A DNA stretch of 24,406 nt from the IMG/VR virus record IMGVR_UViG_3300034198_005655, positions 1 through 24,406 of that record. The stretch is one strand, 5' to 3'. Under the pieces are notes generated by a model. The model worked only from the letters and a program-made list of their open reading frames with translations, was not told where the DNA came from and searched no databases. Positions within the stretch are counted from its first letter, which is position 1; every line of letters begins with the position of its first letter. This document shows, piece after piece, positions 16,299-23,837 of the stretch. The DNA comes from a virus. The position numbers were made by a program, and so were the translations under genes.

Positions 16299-16830
16299 GC
16301 AGGATGCCGATGCCCTGCAGGTAAAGGATACTGATTTAGTAGGTATCGCTTTGATGGCAAAACGTGCAAAGCAACTCGAGAAAGAACTCGAGGATCAAGA
16401 AACAGTTGTAAAAGAAAAGAAAGAGCAGTACCGAAAACTAATCGAGGAAGCGATTCCTGAAGCGTTAGCGGGTTTAGGTATGAAGTCGTTCAAGATGGAA
16501 GATGGTTCGTCCATTGAAGTCAAATCTTTTTACTCTGCATCAATCTCTGAAGCACGTAGAGCAGAAGCGTTTGAATGGCTGCGAAACAATAACTTCGGTG
16601 ACTTGATCAAGAACACCGTATCAGTTCGCTTCGGACGCGGCGAAGAACAGTTATGTCAGCGCGCTATGGAGATGCTTACATCAAGTGGCTTTCCTGTAGA
16701 GCAAGCTGAAAAGGTTGAACCTATGACGTTAAAAGCATGGGTCAAAGAACGAGTGGAAAAAGGGTCCGAGTTTCCCTCTGAGTTGTTCGGTGTTTATATC
16801 GGCCAAAAAGCGACAATTAAATCAGTCTAA
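16276..16830 (+). CDS. coiled-coil replication-module protein, unknown function
   Basis: A 184-aa protein. Residues about 25-60 form a charged coiled coil (KRAKQLEKELEDQETVVKEK). A compact domain follows with GLGMKSFKMEDGSSIEVKSF, WLRNNNFGDLIKNTVSVRFG and a closing LFGVYIGQKATIKSV. The layout, coiled coil plus small beta-containing domain, occurs in phage replication/recombination accessory proteins (it resembles Gp157-type proteins in outline only; I cannot claim homology). The ATG at 16276 has AAGGAG nine bases upstream. In-frame codons back to 16216 exist but overlap the gene upstream. It lies between two conserved early genes, so a role in DNA metabolism is likely but unproven. Confidence 0.68.
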   Translation: MSLTNIFEQDADALQVKDTDLVGIALMAKRAKQLEKELEDQETVVKEKKEQYRKLIEEAIPEALAGLGMKSFKMEDGSSIEVKSFYSASISEARRAEAFEWLRNNNFGDLIKNTVSVRFGRGEEQLCQRAMEMLTSSGFPVEQAEKVEPMTLKAWVKERVEKGSEFPSELFGVYIGQKATIKSV

Positions 16831-16851
16831 TTTATTCAAGGAGCAAGAACC

Positions 16852-17622
16852 ATGGCAAAAGGAACAGCAGTGGCAGAAGCCACAACAGGTAACGCATTAG
16901 TACTCATGAGCAGTTTTGAAGAGGATGCGCAGTCCGGCTTTGATGGCATGAATCAGGAAGACTTTGCGCTTCCGTTTCTAAAGCTACTAACCAATACCTC
17001 ACCAGAGATTGGCGATGTAGAAGGTGCAGTGCCGGGTATGATCTATAACAGCGTTACAGGGACTCTCTTCGATGGTAAGAAGGGTATTCTGGTAGTTCCC
17101 TGTGCATACGTCAGGCAGTATATTGAATGGGCACCGCGTGGCAGCGGCTCTGGCGCACCTATAGCGATTTACCCCAGTACTAGCGACATCCTCTCCAAAA
17201 CTCATCGTGAGCCCGGAGAGAATCGGGATTACCTCGACAACGGTAATTACATCGAGAACACTGCCAATCACTATGTGATGGTGTTGGACGATAACGGTGT
17301 ACCTTCGCCCGCATTGATCGTGCTGAAATCCACGCAACTGAAGAAGTCGCGTAAGTGGAACAGTATGATGATGTCTATAAAAATGCCGGGCAAGAATGGT
17401 TTATTCACGCCTCCGATGTACTCACAAATCTATCGTTTGACTACTGTTAAAGAGTCGAACGACAAGGGCCAGTGGTTTGGTTGGGAAGTGGGTCACGTCA
17501 GTGCGATTGAAGATGCCAGTGTGTTTCAAGGAGCAAAAACTTTTGCCACGTCTGTATCGTCAGGCGATGTAAAGGTGAAGCATTCGGATGAAGAGGCTAC
17601 CTCTCCTTCTGCAGTGTTTTAA
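16852..17622 (+). CDS. candidate ssDNA-binding / replication accessory protein
   Basis: A 256-aa protein with an acidic N-terminus (SFEEDAQSGFDGMNQEDFAL), then a beta-rich domain: PFLKLLTNTSPEIGDVEGAV, IYNSVTGTLFDGKKGILVVP, YVRQYIEWAPRGSG and TQLKKSRKWNSMMMSIKMPG. Aromatic and basic residues on predicted strands and a Ser/Asp/Glu-rich C-terminus (HSDEEATSPSAVF) are what one expects of a phage ssDNA-binding protein, but the classical OB pattern is not clear. Similar proteins occur next to phage primase/polymerase genes in uncultured phages. AAGGAG at 16838-16843 with 8-bp spacing fixes the start. An intrinsic terminator follows directly, so it may be made in higher amounts than the genes downstream, consistent with a stoichiometric DNA binder. 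Function is inferred. Confidence 0.6.
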   Translation: MAKGTAVAEATTGNALVLMSSFEEDAQSGFDGMNQEDFALPFLKLLTNTSPEIGDVEGAVPGMIYNSVTGTLFDGKKGILVVPCAYVRQYIEWAPRGSGSGAPIAIYPSTSDILSKTHREPGENRDYLDNGNYIENTANHYVMVLDDNGVPSPALIVLKSTQLKKSRKWNSMMMSIKMPGKNGLFTPPMYSQIYRLTTVKESNDKGQWFGWEVGHVSAIEDASVFQGAKTFATSVSSGDVKVKHSDEEATSPSAVF

Positions 17623-17628
17623 TTGTGT

Positions 17629-17662
17629 GGGCCTGAAACCGTAAGGGAGTAGGGCCCTTTTT
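17629..17662 (+). terminator. intrinsic terminator inside replication operon
   Basis: GGGCC (17629-17633) pairs with GGCCC (17653-17657), followed directly by TTTTT (17658-17662). Within the loop CC-GTAA-GG can form a small GNRA-capped helix. It lies in the 56-bp gap between the candidate ssDNA-binding gene and the primase gene and would attenuate transcription into primase, helicase and polymerase. Confidence 0.65.
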
Positions 17663-17678
17663 GCCTGAGAAAGCAGAA

Positions 17679-19211
17679 ATGACTGACATCACCAAATTCA
17701 AATCGATTTTTGAGGGATTGGATATTGCTTATGGCACCTACAAAATCGAGAGGGCTAAGGACAGTGGCAAGCAGGCGGGAAAGGCTGTTGTCGTTCGTAA
17801 ACCACCAACTGACGATTTGTGGGTTGATCACTTGGAAGGTGTTGAGCCTTCCCTTGGCATTATTCCTATTCGCGCTGATAACCACTGCATATGGGGTTGT
17901 ATTGATATCGATCAGTACCCTCTGGATCATGCGGGCCTTATTGCGAAAGTTCGTAGGTTAAATCTTCCCTTAGTTGTGTGCCGCAGTAAATCAGGTGGCG
18001 CTCATATATTTTTATTTGTTAAGACCCCTATTCCTGCTGCTGAGATGCAGAGGTTTTTAAACACCTGTGCGAGTTTACTTGGAGAAGCTGGTCGTGAAAT
18101 TTTCCCGAAACAAACTGAAATCCTTGTTGAGCGCGGTGACACAGGCAACTTCCTTAACCTTCCGTATTTCGGGGGTGAAGAAACCATGCGTTACGCGATT
18201 AATGACGATGGAACAGCTTCCTCGCTTGATGAGTTCTATGCTCTCTACGACAAGTATGCCCAAGACGTGCCGCTTGTTCATCCGGAAGAGGCGAAAAAAG
18301 AAGCCGATACTCCAGCAAAGGACGGCCCCCCTTGTCTACAGGCATTGTGTGGTCAGGGATTTCCGGAAGGCACTCGCAACAACGGCTTATTTAACATCGG
18401 CATCTATTTAAAGAAGGCCGCCCCGGGTGAGTGGGAAAACAAACTCATGGAATACAACATGAAGTACTTTGGGCCGCCATTGCCGCTCAATGAACTTCAG
18501 ATCATCACTAAGCAGTTGAACAAAAAAGATTACAAGTACAAGTGCAAAGACGCACCATTAAACAGCTTCTGCAATTCAGGCTTGTGTAGAACACGCAAGC
18601 ATGGTGTAGGTGCGGACGGTCCTGACGCACCACAAATATCAAGCCTATCAAAATACAACTCTGAGCCACCGTTGTGGTTCTTGGACGTAAACGGCAAACG
18701 CATTGAGCTAGACACTGATCAACTGTTTAACCAGCCGCAGTTCCAAAAGTCCTGTGTTGAACGCTTGAATGTTCTGCCGCCTACACTGCGCAGACAAGAT
18801 TGGGAAAGCTTCTTAAACAGTTTGCTGCGTGAGATGGTAGAGCTTGAGCAAATACAAGATGCACCTGAAGACACCAGCTACACAGGTCGCTTCACTGACT
18901 TGCTAGAAGAGTTTACTACTCACTTGCAACAAGCGATGGACCGCGAAGAGATTCTCATGGGCCGCCCGTGGACGAATGAAGAAGATGCGATGGTGTACTT
19001 TCGCATCAAAGATTTAGAAGCACATTTAAAGCGCAGTAGTTTTACTAGTATGTCTGCACCTCGCATGGCCCAGAAACTTCGTGACATAGGTGGTGAGCCT
19101 ATTAGCTTATTTCTAAAAGGCCGTTCCGTACGCACTTGGCGGGTCCCACGTTTCGCGCGCCAAGAGTCACCCTTTGAAACGCCTGAACACAGAAAAGGAG
19201 CATTCTTCTAA
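17679..19211 (+). CDS. archaeo-eukaryotic-type primase (TOTE/PrimPol-like)
   Basis: A 510-aa protein. Residues about 1-200 match an AEP catalytic domain. The metal-binding D-x-D is CIDIDQYP (D76, D78), the second motif is SGGAHIFLF (H109), and a third conserved block is NLPYFGGEETMRY (160-172). Residues about 218-310 resemble a primase C-terminal (PriCT) helical domain, CLQALCGQGFPEGTRNNGLF. Cysteines at 289, 298 and 303, plus 219 or 224, could hold zinc or an Fe-S cluster. The C-terminal 200 residues are unassigned. It should prime, and may extend, DNA at the fork. The ATG at 17679 is preferred to an in-frame TTG at 17661, which lies in the terminator T-run. It overlaps the following gene by TAATG. 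Confidence 0.82.
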   Translation: MTDITKFKSIFEGLDIAYGTYKIERAKDSGKQAGKAVVVRKPPTDDLWVDHLEGVEPSLGIIPIRADNHCIWGCIDIDQYPLDHAGLIAKVRRLNLPLVVCRSKSGGAHIFLFVKTPIPAAEMQRFLNTCASLLGEAGREIFPKQTEILVERGDTGNFLNLPYFGGEETMRYAINDDGTASSLDEFYALYDKYAQDVPLVHPEEAKKEADTPAKDGPPCLQALCGQGFPEGTRNNGLFNIGIYLKKAAPGEWENKLMEYNMKYFGPPLPLNELQIITKQLNKKDYKYKCKDAPLNSFCNSGLCRTRKHGVGADGPDAPQISSLSKYNSEPPLWFLDVNGKRIELDTDQLFNQPQFQKSCVERLNVLPPTLRRQDWESFLNSLLREMVELEQIQDAPEDTSYTGRFTDLLEEFTTHLQQAMDREEILMGRPWTNEEDAMVYFRIKDLEAHLKRSSFTSMSAPRMAQKLRDIGGEPISLFLKGRSVRTWRVPRFARQESPFETPEHRKGAFF

Positions 19212-19453
19212 TGGACATTCTCGAACTACCAAAATTTAAAGATGCCGAACTAGGTATCTGCACTACGTGGCATGGCAAAGAACTTGTAGAACGTATTGTC
19301 TACGATGCTATAGCTATGGTTCATATTCTTGTTAAGCAAGAAGGCATGAGCGAAGAAGAGGCGGCTGAGTATATTGAACGTGAGTTTGTGTTTAAGTTTG
19401 CAGGGGACACACAGCCCATCATTCTTTGGTCCTCAGATGAACCCCGTACATAA
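19211..19453 (+). CDS. small acidic protein between primase and helicase
   Basis: An 80-aa protein (MDILELPKFKDAELGICTTW) with a central helix pair and the stretch GMSEEEAAEYIEREFVFKFA. No known motif. AAGGAG (19195-19200) lies ten bases before the ATG, which overlaps the primase stop (TAATG), and its own end overlaps the SF1 helicase start by 17 bp. Such tight coupling between two replisome genes suggests it is a partner or loader for one of them. That is inference from position only. Confidence 0.65.
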   Translation: MDILELPKFKDAELGICTTWHGKELVERIVYDAIAMVHILVKQEGMSEEEAAEYIEREFVFKFAGDTQPIILWSSDEPRT

Positions 19454-20939
19454 AGTATTCGGCCCCCCGGGGTCTGGCAAGACTACCTATCTTCTTGGTT
19501 TAGCGGAGAGCAAACTAGAAGAGGGAGTCGCTGCCAACAGTATTGGATACTTTGCGTTTACACGAAAGGCCGCATCAGAGGCCAAGGACCGTGCGATAAA
19601 GAAGTTCCCTCATTTAAAAGGGGAGATAGATTTTCCATGGTTTAGAACGTTGCACAGTCTAGCTTATCGCTGCTTAGGTCTGTCTGGTAAAGATGTAATG
19701 AAGCCAGAGCATTACAGAGAGTTTGCGCGAGAAGTTGGGTTAGACATGAGCATAGATACAGGAGAAGAAGATTTTGTTATTAGAACAGATAACCCCATCC
19801 TTAACGAGATCAATATCGCGCGTGTCCGTGGGACAGACCTCAAGACTCATTACAATTGTAGTGCGCTTAAAATCGAGTGGCACCATTTTGAGTATGTCGA
19901 ACGTGCTTACAGAAACTACAAAGAATCCAAGAATCTGCTGGATTTTACTGACATGCTCGAACACGTCGTTAGAGAGCCTGAATATCTGCCTCGATTGGGA
20001 GTCCTCATTATCGACGAAGCACAAGACCTATCGCAGCTACAGTGGCAATTGGTCTTTGAGCTTATTAGAAGAGCGGATCAGACGTACATTGCCGGAGACG
20101 ACGATCAAGCCGTGTATGTATGGGCCGGTGCTGACGTGCAAACCTTCCTTGGTATCGAGGGTGAAATCAAAATTCTTGAAAAGTCTTACCGCGTTCCTGC
20201 GTTAATCCATAGCCTTGCTAACCGTGTAGTAAATCGAATTCGCACACGACAAGATAAAACATGGAGTCCGCGTGAAGAAGTCGGTGTACTAAAAACGTAC
20301 GACCGATTTGAGAGCGTTGATCTTACTACCGGTGAGTGGCTTGTTCTTGCTTCAACGAATTACATGCTGAATGATTTGCATGAATGGATCAAGTCTCAAG
20401 GACTATTGTTCGAGCGCTACGGACAACGGAGCGTCTCAGAAAAAACGTTGATCGCTGTTATGGGCTGGGAGACGCTGCGCAAGGGTAACGAAATAGATTC
20501 GCAAACAGTAGAGATTGTTTACCGACACTTAGGCACTGAGTTTGTTAAGCGGGGACACAAGTCGCTTAAAACATTGAACCCAGAAAAGCTTTACACCATC
20601 GAGATGCTTGAAGCAGATCACGGACTACTTACTCGCGCTATCTGGCACGAGGTGCTGACAAAGATTAGCGAGAACCAACGTAGCTACATTATTTCTTTGC
20701 TTCGTCGTGGCGTGAAGCTCACGGGGGACGTTCCCATTCGACTCTCCACGATCCACGGAGCAAAAGGCGGGGAGGCGGACAACGTCTTACTGATCACGGA
20801 CCTCTCGCCTAAGTTCGCTAACGAGTATGCAAAGAACTCTGACGACATTAATCGTCTGCTGTATGTCGGCATTACTCGCGCCAGACAATCGCTGCACATC
20901 ATCCTTCCTAAAAACGAACAAAAAGGATTTAGATTTTGA
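19437..20939 (+). CDS. UvrD/Rep-type SF1 DNA helicase
   Basis: A 500-aa superfamily 1A helicase with all core motifs: Walker A GPPGSGKTT (9-17), Ia GYFAFTRKAA (37-46), II IIDEAQD (191-197), III IAGDDDQAVYVWAGA (218-232), IV EKSYRVP (248-254), V RLSTIHGAKGGE (435-446) and VI YVGITRARQ (476-484). It is shorter than bacterial UvrD (about 720 aa), with reduced 1B/2B insertions, closer to phage Dda-like helicases. It would unwind DNA with 3'-5' (UvrD-like) polarity at the fork or during recombination; polarity is inferred from the family. The ATG at 19437 starts just before the Walker A motif. No ribosome binding site is seen, so translation is probably coupled to the overlapping small gene. Confidence 0.9.
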   Translation: MNPVHKVFGPPGSGKTTYLLGLAESKLEEGVAANSIGYFAFTRKAASEAKDRAIKKFPHLKGEIDFPWFRTLHSLAYRCLGLSGKDVMKPEHYREFAREVGLDMSIDTGEEDFVIRTDNPILNEINIARVRGTDLKTHYNCSALKIEWHHFEYVERAYRNYKESKNLLDFTDMLEHVVREPEYLPRLGVLIIDEAQDLSQLQWQLVFELIRRADQTYIAGDDDQAVYVWAGADVQTFLGIEGEIKILEKSYRVPALIHSLANRVVNRIRTRQDKTWSPREEVGVLKTYDRFESVDLTTGEWLVLASTNYMLNDLHEWIKSQGLLFERYGQRSVSEKTLIAVMGWETLRKGNEIDSQTVEIVYRHLGTEFVKRGHKSLKTLNPEKLYTIEMLEADHGLLTRAIWHEVLTKISENQRSYIISLLRRGVKLTGDVPIRLSTIHGAKGGEADNVLLITDLSPKFANEYAKNSDDINRLLYVGITRARQSLHIILPKNEQKGFRF

Positions 20940-22804
20940 ACAAGACAATGCCGTTGTTTCCTACCCAGACGGAGTGGGTTCCGCCGTCTTCGTTTCCTGA
21001 CTTATCTTCCGCGAAGGAGATTGCAATTGACCTCGAAACCTGTGATCCGAACATGGAAAGTATGGGGCCGGGTTGGCCTCGCAATGATGGTTATATTGTT
21101 GGTTATGCAGTGGCCGTCGATGGTTGGGCCGGTTATTTTCCTATTGCTCATGCTGGCGGCGGTAACCTCGATAAGCGTCTTGTTGAGCGCTGGATACAGC
21201 GAGTATTGGAATTACCCGCTGACAAGGTCATGCATAACGCCGCGTATGACCTTGGATGGCTTAGAGTTAGCGGGTTCACTGTCAACGGACGAATTATTGA
21301 CACAATGTTGGCAGCGCCCTTGCTCGATGAAAACCGTTTCTCATACAGCCTCAATGCGCTTGGCTTCGACTACCTTAAAGAGACAAAATCAGAGCAAGGT
21401 CTTAAAGAAGCAGCTGGGGACTTTGGCGTTCATGCAAAGAAAGAACTCTGGAAGCTTCCGGCCCTCTATGTGGGCGCATACGCCGAACAAGATGCCGCCC
21501 TTACGCTCAAGCTCTGGCAATGTTTCAAACCTCTACTTATTAAAGACGAAGTCTCGTCCATCTTTACGCTGGAGTCAGAGCTACTTCCCGTCTTGGTATC
21601 TCTTACCCTCAAAGGAATACGCTTCGACAGAGATAAAGCTAAACGTGTTATCTCCGACTACCGAAAGAAAGAAATAAGCCTCATCAAAGACATTCGCAGT
21701 ATGTGCGACAGTCCTGTGGATATCTGGGCGGCGGCGTCTATTGCCTTGGGGTTTGACAACCTAAAGGTTCCCTATCCAAAGACCACTACGGGCCTGCCAA
21801 GCTTTACCAAGTCCTTCCTTGACTCCTGTGATCACCCAGTGGCAAAGATGATCGTGGAAGCACGTGAGATCAACAAAACACACGGAACGTTCTTGTCTCC
21901 CTACCTAGACTTCTCTGCTAGGGATGGGCGCATTCACCCACACGTGAACCAGCTACGCTCTGACGATGGTGGGACGGTCACAGGACGGCTCTCCATGGCT
22001 AACCCAAACCTGCAGCAAGTACCTGCCCGCCACGAAATCATCGGCCCGCTGGTGCGCTCTCTCTTCCTTCCCGAAGAAGGGGACATGTGGGCCGCATGTG
22101 ACTTCAGTTCTCAAGAACCACGGCTCCTGATCCACTACGCCAATCTTCTCGAGTTATCGGGCGCGGACAAGATTGTGGGCGCGTACAACAGCAACCCAGA
22201 CACAGACTTCCATCAGATGGTGGCCGACATGGCAGGAATTGGCCGCAAGCAAGCCAAGACCATCGGCCTAGGACTGATGTACGGCATGGGAAAGGGCAAA
22301 CTAGCTGGTCAGCTGGACATTTCAATAGAAGAAGCCTCTGAGCTTATGTCCCTCTTCCACCAAAAGGTGCCGTTCCTGCGCGGAACAGTGGACGCCGTCA
22401 TGAAGCGCATTGAGCATCCCGCCAGCGGTGGTGCCATTAGGACGCTATTGGGGCGCAAATGTCGCTTCCCGCTCTGGGAGCCGATGGAATGGGGCGTAAA
22501 CAAGGCGCTGCCGTTCGAGCAAGCGCGCATTGAATACGGCCCAAGGATCAAGCGGGCATGGACGTACAAGGGCTTGAACCGTCTGATACAGGGTTCTGCA
22601 GCAGATCAGACCAAAGCTGCCATGGTGGCGTTGTCCAAGGCTGGGTTTAACCTCCTCTTGCAGGTGCACGACGAGATTGCACTGTCGGTCAAGAACAAAG
22701 AAGAGGCGCTGGCCGCTGCTGAAGTCATGCAAAACGCTGTCAGATTAGAGGTTCCCAGCCGTGTAGATGTGGGTTTAGGCCAATCGTGGGGCGAAGCTGC
22801 ATAA
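20936..22804 (+). CDS. polA: family A DNA polymerase with 3'-5' exonuclease
   Basis: A 622-aa T7-like DNA polymerase. The proofreading exonuclease has Exo I IDLET (D32, E34), Exo II HNAAYD (D105) and Exo III YAEQD (Y182, D186). The polymerase domain has motif A CDFSSQEPR (D389), the O-helix RKQAKTIGLGLMYG (R437, K441, Y449) and motif C QVHDE (D579, E580). The residue aligned with E. coli Phe762 is Leu445. There is no 5'-3' exonuclease domain, as in T7. The TTG start at 20936 sits eight bases after AAAGGA and overlaps the helicase stop; ATG 20948 is the alternative and would remove four residues. The 3' half looks richer in G+C than the late genes. It replicates the phage genome with the upstream primase and helicase. 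Confidence 0.93.
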   Translation: MNKTMPLFPTQTEWVPPSSFPDLSSAKEIAIDLETCDPNMESMGPGWPRNDGYIVGYAVAVDGWAGYFPIAHAGGGNLDKRLVERWIQRVLELPADKVMHNAAYDLGWLRVSGFTVNGRIIDTMLAAPLLDENRFSYSLNALGFDYLKETKSEQGLKEAAGDFGVHAKKELWKLPALYVGAYAEQDAALTLKLWQCFKPLLIKDEVSSIFTLESELLPVLVSLTLKGIRFDRDKAKRVISDYRKKEISLIKDIRSMCDSPVDIWAAASIALGFDNLKVPYPKTTTGLPSFTKSFLDSCDHPVAKMIVEAREINKTHGTFLSPYLDFSARDGRIHPHVNQLRSDDGGTVTGRLSMANPNLQQVPARHEIIGPLVRSLFLPEEGDMWAACDFSSQEPRLLIHYANLLELSGADKIVGAYNSNPDTDFHQMVADMAGIGRKQAKTIGLGLMYGMGKGKLAGQLDISIEEASELMSLFHQKVPFLRGTVDAVMKRIEHPASGGAIRTLLGRKCRFPLWEPMEWGVNKALPFEQARIEYGPRIKRAWTYKGLNRLIQGSAADQTKAAMVALSKAGFNLLLQVHDEIALSVKNKEEALAAAEVMQNAVRLEVPSRVDVGLGQSWGEAA

Positions 22805-22810
22805 AAAGCT

Positions 22811-22837
22811 TTGCTCTTTGCGGAATTGATGTATACT
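22811..22837 (+). promoter_or_regulatory. promoter before small-gene cluster
   Basis: TATACT (22832-22837) matches the -10 consensus at 5 of 6 positions. The -35 is weak: TTGCTC at 22811-22816 with a 15-bp spacer, or TTTGCT at 22810-22815 with 16. The surroundings TGTATACTA echo TGTACACTA of the divergent promoter at 15.9 kb. AAAGGAG follows at 22849-22855. Confidence 0.4.
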
Positions 22838-22859
22838 ACGCAGAACAGAAAGGAGAAAT

Positions 22860-23135
22860 ATGTCTGATGGTGCTCACGGCCCCAGCTACAAGCGGCCTAA
22901 GAAGCGGGGAAGACCTAAAAAACGTGGGAAGCCACGCGTGTATCGCGGAACACCGCCCAGTGAGCGTAAAACGCCTTATAAACCCATGCTTATCCGGCCT
23001 TTAACGCATGCCATGGTCAAGGAACTAGCTGGGTACTACGAAACAAGCATGATGGACATAGTCCACAAGTTAATTGATGCAGCATTTAAAAAAACGCTAC
23101 TAAAGCTTGAAGAAGACGAGAAAGGAGAAAGTTAA
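22860..23135 (+). CDS. small AT-hook DNA-binding protein
   Basis: A 91-aa basic protein. Residues 14-25 (KKRGRPKKRGKP) contain one canonical AT-hook core, RGRP, and a second near-copy, RGKP; these insert into the minor groove of A/T-rich DNA. The C-terminal half (LTHAMVKELAGYYETSMMDI, then VHKLIDAAFKKTL) is two helices, reminiscent of ribbon-helix-helix dimers but without a clear strand. AAAGGAG sits four bases before the ATG and a -10-like TATACT lies upstream, so it heads its own transcription unit. It may be an early transcription regulator or DNA-organising factor. The AT-hook call is firm; the role is inferred. It ends in a TAATG overlap. Confidence 0.75.
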   Translation: MSDGAHGPSYKRPKKRGRPKKRGKPRVYRGTPPSERKTPYKPMLIRPLTHAMVKELAGYYETSMMDIVHKLIDAAFKKTLLKLEEDEKGES

Positions 23136-23419
23136 TGGAACAAATGCGATTGACCCATCAGACACAAATACTCATGGGAATTGAGGTAGAGTTTATTCTG
23201 CAGCCTCCAGAAACACTGCCTGATGTAGCACTGCCTTTAGCAGTAGACATCACTGGTGTTTTTGTGACGCTTAAAACGGCTCAAGACAAACCCCGACGAG
23301 TCAATATTCTTACTGCCTTATCCGACTCCGATATTATTAATTTAGAGGACGATATCCTCACTCCTGAGTTTGTAAATAACTATTACAAGGTGCTGGAATG
23401 GCAGAAGAAACTATCATGA
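23135..23419 (+). CDS. small protein of unknown function
   Basis: A 94-aa acidic protein (MEQMRLTHQTQILMGIEVEF) with alternating hydrophobic residues typical of beta strands (VDITGVFVTLKTA) and a helical C-terminus (LTPEFVNNYYKVLEWQKKLS). No motif or family recognised. It starts in a TAATG overlap behind AAAGGAGAAAG, a strong ribosome binding site, and its end overlaps the following gene by 22 bp. Expected to be an early accessory gene by position. Confidence 0.62.
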   Translation: MEQMRLTHQTQILMGIEVEFILQPPETLPDVALPLAVDITGVFVTLKTAQDKPRRVNILTALSDSDIINLEDDILTPEFVNNYYKVLEWQKKLS

Positions 23420-23643
23420 AGCATAGCAACCCTAACACCATCGAGCATTGGAAAAAACTCTCAGAGCGTTATCGTAAGCAACGCGATAGAGCTGTTCGTG
23501 AGATTCAGTGCTTACGAAAAGAATTGTATATCGCTACCGGAGAAGCAAAAGACGGTAATGACTACCTTCGTCAGATCAAGGCCACTAAAGTACGCTCTCC
23601 CGTGTACGTGAGAGTACTCAATCTTTTTAGGGGAACGCTATGA
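23398..23643 (+). CDS. small basic coiled-coil protein
   Basis: An 81-aa basic protein. Residues about 15-45 are a heptad-like charged helix (HWKKLSERYRKQRDRAVREI, then QCLRKELYIA). The C-terminus KVRSPVYVRVLNLFRGTL is basic. The ATG at 23398 has AAGG seven bases upstream; ATG 23416 (MKHSN) is a possible shorter start without a good signal. It ends as ATGA with the next gene. No family recognised. Confidence 0.58.
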   Translation: MAEETIMKHSNPNTIEHWKKLSERYRKQRDRAVREIQCLRKELYIATGEAKDGNDYLRQIKATKVRSPVYVRVLNLFRGTL

Positions 23644-23837
23644 GGTTTACTGAGCTACTTCGAGACATGTCTGAGCACGTCGAGCGCCATGATTGCGATT
23701 CTATTTCTTCGGTGCTGCGTACCGCTGCCGACATTATCGACGAGTCCGGCCTGTACAAAATGCGCTGGGCTGCGTTGTCCGAAGAGATATCGAAACTTAA
23801 AAAAGAACTTGAAGCATTAAAAGGAAAAGACACGTGA
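23640..23837 (+). CDS. small helical protein with C-terminal coiled coil
   Basis: A 65-aa protein (MRFTELLRDMSEHVERHDCD) made of two or three helices. The last, SEEISKLKKELEALKGKDT, is a clear heptad coiled coil and a likely dimerisation element. The start overlaps the previous stop (ATGA), with AGGGGA upstream, and its stop overlaps a GTG start (GTGA). Function unknown; similar helical micro-proteins are common in phage early regions. Confidence 0.58.
   Translation: MRFTELLRDMSEHVERHDCDSISSVLRTAADIIDESGLYKMRWAALSEEISKLKKELEALKGKDT

Noticed and set aside
17661-17678. TTG start for the primase
   Set aside because: The TTG is part of the terminator T-run, so ATG 17679 is more plausible.
21021-21677. 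218-aa open frame within the DNA polymerase gene
   Set aside because: Shifted frame over conserved exonuclease motifs of the polymerase; no domain in the translation.
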